Shown here piece by piece: positions 19,137-23,178 of a DNA stretch of 23,178 bases. Position 1 is the stretch's first letter. The number at the start of each line of letters is the position of its first letter. A model generated the notes under the pieces. The model did no database searches. It saw only the letters and a list, made by a program, of their open reading frames with translations, and had not been told where the DNA came from. Position numbers and translations under genes: made by a program. Source of the stretch: Piromyces finnis (Eukaryota; Neocallimastigomycota; Neocallimastigomycetes; Neocallimastigales; Neocallimastigaceae); NCBI GenBank assembly GCA_002104945.1, contig MCFH01000154.1, forward strand, positions 1-23,178. The letters run 5' to 3'.

Positions 19137-19210
19137 GCTCGCGTAGCCTAATTGGATAGGGCGTCAGACTTCTAATCTGAAGATTGCGGGTTCGAGTCCC
19201 GCCGTGAGTG
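19137..19210 (+). tRNA. tRNA-Arg (anticodon UCU)
   Basis: A 74-nt cloverleaf. The acceptor GCTCGCG pairs with CGTGAGT including G:U pairs. The D-arm is GCCTAATTGGATAGGG, and the anticodon stem GTCAG/CTGA(A) with loop ACTTCTAAT gives UCU. The T-arm GCGGG-TTCGAGT-CCCGC and discriminator G complete it. A and B boxes are intact. A TTTT at about 19222 is the first terminator after both tRNAs, so the pair could be made as one dicistronic Pol III transcript. The GCTCGCG...CGTGAGTG ends are shared with yeast tRNA-Arg(UCU), which supports a fungal source. Confidence 0.95.
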
Positions 19211-20082
19211 AAAAAAAATTATTTTATAGAATATTCATTAAGATAAAATAGGTAGTTTTATTTACTTATCATATCATATATGCATTGCATTTCTTATTTT
19301 ATAAATATATAATTCATTTATTCATTTGCCAAAATGAATTTTCTATATTATATTAACTTTAGAAGAATAAGTTATTAGGAATAGCAATTAAATAGTTAAA
19401 TAACAAAAGGTTTTATTTTTTGTTTAATAATTTCTTTTTTATTTTAATATTTTAAATGAAATTTACGGTAGATTTGATTAATACTATAAGAGCATTATTA
19501 TTAAATTTTATATAAATAATTAATCTTTTAAAAAGACGTAGGTTTCAATTCAACTTAACTCAGCTCAACTATTATATATCTATCTATTATTTTTGAATTA
19601 CTAAAGTTAAGTAATTTAAAATTTTATTCTAATTATTGGAGAGAATAATTTATAAAACTTATAAAAAGGGAAACTATTTTTGAATATTAAATCATTAAAG
19701 CATTAATAAAATTATAAAATACTGCATTTTATGAGTTTGTAGAGTGTATAGTTGATTTTAATATTTAATATTAATATATATTATTCTACTATAGTTTAAT
19801 TTATTATCAGCGTCAAATCCCAAAATATATTAACATGGTGTTTTTGTATTCTTAATGAGGTATAATTACTTCTTATTATGTGGAAATAATTCTATATAAT
19901 TTTATACTCAAGGATTTATAATTTATGCCAAATTATAAATTAAACTTAATGTTTTCTTGGAAATATCAAAGACTAGAATTATTTTCAAATATTCTTATTT
20001 CTTAAGACAAATAGATAATAGATGGAAGCATTTCTATTAAATGCTTTATAAATTCTAATAGATATATCATATATATTATACA
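19211..20082. other. A+T-rich spacer without a gene
   Basis: About 870 bp with no open frame of note, no tRNA-like boxes and no recognisable LTR segment. Confidence 0.6.
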
Positions 20083-20459
20083 AATTTAATATATAATACA
20101 ATAATTACCATATTAAAATATAAGCTCTGCTATTAATTTAATATATAATACAATAATTACCATATTAAAATACAAGCTCTGCTATTAATTTAATATATAA
20201 TACAATAATTATCATATTAAAATATAAGCTCTGCTATTAATTTAATATATAATACAATAATTACCATATTAAAATATAAGCTCTGCTATTAATTTAATAT
20301 ATAATACAATAATTACCATATTAAAATATAAGCTCTGCTATTAATTTAATATATAATACAATAATTACCATATTAAAATATAAGCTCTGCTATTAATTTA
20401 ATATATAATACAATAATTACCATATTAAAATATAAGCTCTGCTATTAATTTAATATATT
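20083..20459. repeat. 52-bp minisatellite, seven full copies plus a partial
   Basis: Seven nearly identical tandem units (20083-20446) carry the GC-richer core AAGCTCTGCTATT; a partial eighth copy ends near 20459. Only isolated substitutions occur (TATAAG/TACAAG in unit 2, ACC/ATC in unit 3), so amplification is recent. Units are directly joined without spacers, so this is not a CRISPR array. Confidence 0.97.
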
Positions 20460-20508
20460 GAATATATATGATTTTTATAACACTTTATATTTGTGAATTT
20501 CTTTTAAC

Positions 20509-20632
20509 ATTTCTTGGAATTTTATTTAAATTATTTAAGGAAAAGATAATTTACAATATTATCCTTTAATATTTCTTGGGATTATACTTAAATTATTTAG
20601 GAGAAAAATAGTTTACAATATTATTCTTTAAT
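20509..20632. repeat. 62-bp tandem duplication
   Basis: Two diverged head-to-tail copies starting ATTTCTTGG at 20509 and 20571. Both contain 'TTTACAATATTAT' followed by CTTTAA. Confidence 0.85.
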
Positions 20633-21032
20633 TTCTTCTAAGACAAATCAAATAAATGAGCGAATGTGCGGTTCTTTCTAATCGTAATTATTATTAAATA
20701 TTTATGACTAATATAAAACTATCACTTAAATTGCTTTATTAAATATTTATATATATAAAAGCATTTCTAGTGAATTAAAGGAATAAACCTTTATTTAAAT
20801 ACATAGTCATAAAAAATACTAATATTTCATAATTAAAATTGTTAAACTGGTGAGATTAATGATATATATTGTTTTTAATCTAATAATGATAAATGGACAT
20901 TAATTAATCAATTCGATAATATTTAATTAAAATTTGTTTTTAAAAATACTTTCAGAATTCATGATTAGCAGGATCATATAACATTTCTTATATTATATAT
21001 TTGATTTTAGTAAAAATTTTATAAATAAAATT

Positions 21033-21210
21033 ATAAATATAAATATAAATATAAATATAAATATAAATATAAATATAAATATAAATATAAATATAAATAT
21101 AAATATAAATATAAATATAAATATAAATATAAATATAAATATAAATATAAATATAAATATAAATATAAATATAAATATAAATATAAATATAAATATAAAT
21201 ATAAATATAA
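21033..21210. repeat. ATAAAT hexanucleotide microsatellite, about 29 copies
   Basis: A nearly perfect ATAAAT array just downstream (in tRNA sense) of tRNA-Trp. On the minus strand it reads as a Leu-Tyr repeat. Confidence 0.97.
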
Positions 21211-21247
21211 TAAATAAAAAGTGGTATATTTATATTTTTTATTAAAA

Positions 21248-21319
21248 TGGAGAGTGAGTGATTCGAACACCCAACCTTCCGCTCTGGAGGCGGACGCGCT
21301 ACCGTTGCGCCAACCCTCC
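21248..21319 (-). tRNA. tRNA-Trp (anticodon CCA)
   Basis: On the minus strand a 72-nt cloverleaf: acceptor GGAGGGT/ACTCTCC, D-arm GGCGCAACGGTAGCGC, anticodon stem TCCGC/GCGGA with loop CTCCAGA (CCA, tryptophan), T-arm GGGTG-TTCGAAT-CACTC, discriminator A. There is no intron. T-rich sequence lies directly downstream (plus-strand A runs at 21244-21247 and before). No LTR lies within the usual 11-13 bp upstream, unlike Val, Met and Glu. An open frame on the same strand starting WRNGSASASRAEG is merely the tRNA read as codons. Confidence 0.96.
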
Positions 21320-21454
21320 CACTTCATTGACTTCTATTAATTTTGTTATGGTATGATATTACCTTAATTCTATAAATGAATATAGAAAGTGACAATCTGT
21401 ATCTAAAATTTAATAAATAGAAATAAAAAAAAAAATAATAAATGATTTTTATAC

Positions 21455-21550
21455 TTGTTCATTTGAAAATCTTTGTTAATTTAAAATATAAATTTATTTT
21501 ATTTGTTCATTTGCAAGTCCTTGTTAGTTAAAAATATAAATTTATTTTAT
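21455..21550. repeat. 48-bp tandem duplication
   Basis: Two adjacent copies beginning TTGTTCATTTG (21455 and 21503), each ending in ATATAAATTTATTTTAT. Confidence 0.85.
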
Positions 21551-21673
21551 TTAATTATAAAGTTTTAATATTTAATAACTCTTGTATTATTAAATATATA
21601 TATATATTATTATTATTCAATACATCTCGTATGTGTATTATTATAATTACAAATATTATTTTATATAAATTAT

Positions 21674-21760
21674 ATATCTAATTTTACTGGATTATTAGGA
21701 ACCATTTAATAAATTTAATATAATATATCTAATTTTGACGGATTATTAGGAACAATTTTT
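21674..21760. repeat. 51-bp tandem duplication (second copy partial)
   Basis: ATATCTAATTTT followed by GGATTATTAGGAAC occurs at 21674 and again at 21725. Confidence 0.8.
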
Positions 21761-21986
21761 AAAATAAAGTAATTCTAACACTATTTATACATTTATATTA
21801 TTTTAAAGTATTATATTAATAAACAATTAATTAGCTATTTAATTAATTAATAAATAAATAAGTAGTTTCTTGTTTACATTTATAATTTTAAAATTAATAA
21901 TTTATATAAATACTTTAGTACTAATTTAATTATTTATTTGTGTTTAAAATAATGTTATTAATAAGTAGGGTTAGAGCATTATGACC

Positions 21987-22062
<76 letters not shown>

Positions 22063-22085
22063 TAATAATAATAATAATAATAATA

Positions 22086-22153
<68 letters not shown>
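21987..22153. repeat. AAT microsatellite with interruptions
   Basis: About 167 bp of AAT, interrupted near 22021, 22070 and 22088. Confidence 0.95.
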
Positions 22154-23178
22154 CTTTATAAAGAATTAATTTTATGAATTTAACTAAACTATTTATATTC
22201 TTTGTAAAATTTAATTTAATAATAAAATAACTTTCGATACATAATTTGTTTTCATAACATATTTAATAATACTAAACTAAACATAAAAATAAAATATAAT
22301 TTGTTAACTAGATATTAATAATATTAATAATACTAACTATTATATAAATAATTATTTATAGTTAAAAATAGTATAATTTTTTAATTCAAAGATTATGAAA
22401 TATTTTAATATTTTATTGAAATAATTATTATAAAATGAAGTTATTATCTTCCCGAGGATTAAATTGGAAAAGATAATTTAGTTTTACAGAATGATTTATG
22501 AGTGATACATCAGAAGTGATCATTCTCTGAATTATCAATAATCATTTGTGCATAAAAATTGTTAAACACGGTATCTCGCAAACCAGGAAAGATATCATGC
22601 TCGTGGCTTTCTAATGAACGTGGTTTCATCAAAGATAATTTCATCAAAAAACCAACATTCGTTGTCGAGCTATGAATGATTTTTGTTATTAAATTATGGT
22701 CTTAAGGGCTAAAGGTGTTTATAATAACCTTTATAGAGTGTTAAGATCGTATTACTTTAATTTTAATATTTACCAATATTGTTTTGTATTTTTTAAAATT
22801 TGATAAATATTAATTTTTTTTAATATTTCAAAAGTAATTTCACAACTTCAACTAGTATTCGTGACATGACCTGGAATTTATACTAAATATAGTATTTTCT
22901 GTTTGTTACATGTCACAAATAATAAATAATTAAATTTATAAATTAAATATATTATTATAATGAAAATTATTTTAAACACAGATTAAAAGTAATTAAATTA
23001 GTATTAAAATATTTATATATAAAATCATTAGTTTTAAAATTATAAATGTAAACAAGAATTATTTTTTTTTTCATTTGTTTATTAATTATCTATTTTAAAA
23101 TATTAATATAACACTCTAAAATAGTATAAATGTATAAATAGTGATAGAATTAGTTTATTTAAAAAAATGTTCCTAATA
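22154..23178. other. Spacer with an unassigned, GC-richer structured block
   Basis: Most of this is A+T-rich filler. Between about 22440 and 22740 the composition is richer and several inverted repeats occur: TTATCTT/AAGATAA (22443-22480) and AGAATGAT/ATCATTCT (22489-22528). A further nested pair, GTGACATG/CATGTCAC around ATACTA/TAGTAT, lies at about 22861-22917. This looks like remains of a mobile element, but I recognise no family and no coding sequence. Confidence 0.4.

Noticed and set aside
20083-20459. CRISPR array
   Set aside because: The 52-bp units are joined head to tail with no unique spacers, and the context is eukaryotic.
21031-21327. Minus-strand open frame of 98 codons starting MKWEGWRNGSASAS
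   Set aside because: Its first part is tRNA-Trp read as codons and the rest is the ATAAAT repeat.

Overview
This window is extremely A+T-rich, full of microsatellites, and contains no convincing single-copy protein gene. It holds five eukaryotic-type nuclear tRNA genes (one damaged) and a dense, nested set of LTR retroelements. The tRNA features (internal A and B boxes, no encoded CCA, an initiator tRNA with a 1-72 A:U pair) together with a Ty3/gypsy element make it a eukaryotic nuclear contig. An early-diverging fungus with a very A+T-rich genome, of the anaerobic gut fungus type, fits best. A dictyostelid-like amoeba is the main alternative. This is inference from composition and element type; no phylogeny was run.

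Layout, left to right. 1-345: the end of an LTR (family I), then tRNA-Val(UAC). 346-2309: A+T-rich DNA with ATT and TAAAA microsatellites. 2310-2888: initiator tRNA-Met (minus strand) with a solo family I LTR 12 bp from its 5' end. 2889-5735: LTR relics (putative family IV, family III copy 1, family II solo LTR) and a 37-copy GTTTT array. 5736-7464: AAT, ATAAAT and 23/24-bp tandem repeats. 7465-9675: a dead Ty3/gypsy-type integrase gene split by a nested LTR and a long ATT array. 9769-10960: a complete family III solo LTR. 10969-12277: a short non-autonomous family II element whose left LTR is a fold-back. 12338-19053: an apparently intact 6716-bp Ty3/gypsy element (minus strand) with one 1801-residue Gag-Pol reading frame. 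19065-19210: a tRNA-Glu lacking most of its D-arm and an intact tRNA-Arg(UCU), 10 bp apart. 19211-23178: A+T-rich DNA with many tandem repeats and tRNA-Trp(CCA) on the minus strand.

Two themes tie the window together. First, three family I insertions lie about 11-13 bp upstream of a tRNA 5' end, in both orientations, which points to integration guided by RNA polymerase III initiation complexes. Second, two unrelated LTR families show a self-priming signature. The 10-11 nt directly after the LTR are the exact reverse complement of an LTR segment sitting where transcription should start. In both, an inverted repeat places its U3 arm against that self-primer, which could sequester the 3' copy and leave the 5' copy free to prime. 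These two points are the most interesting biology here.
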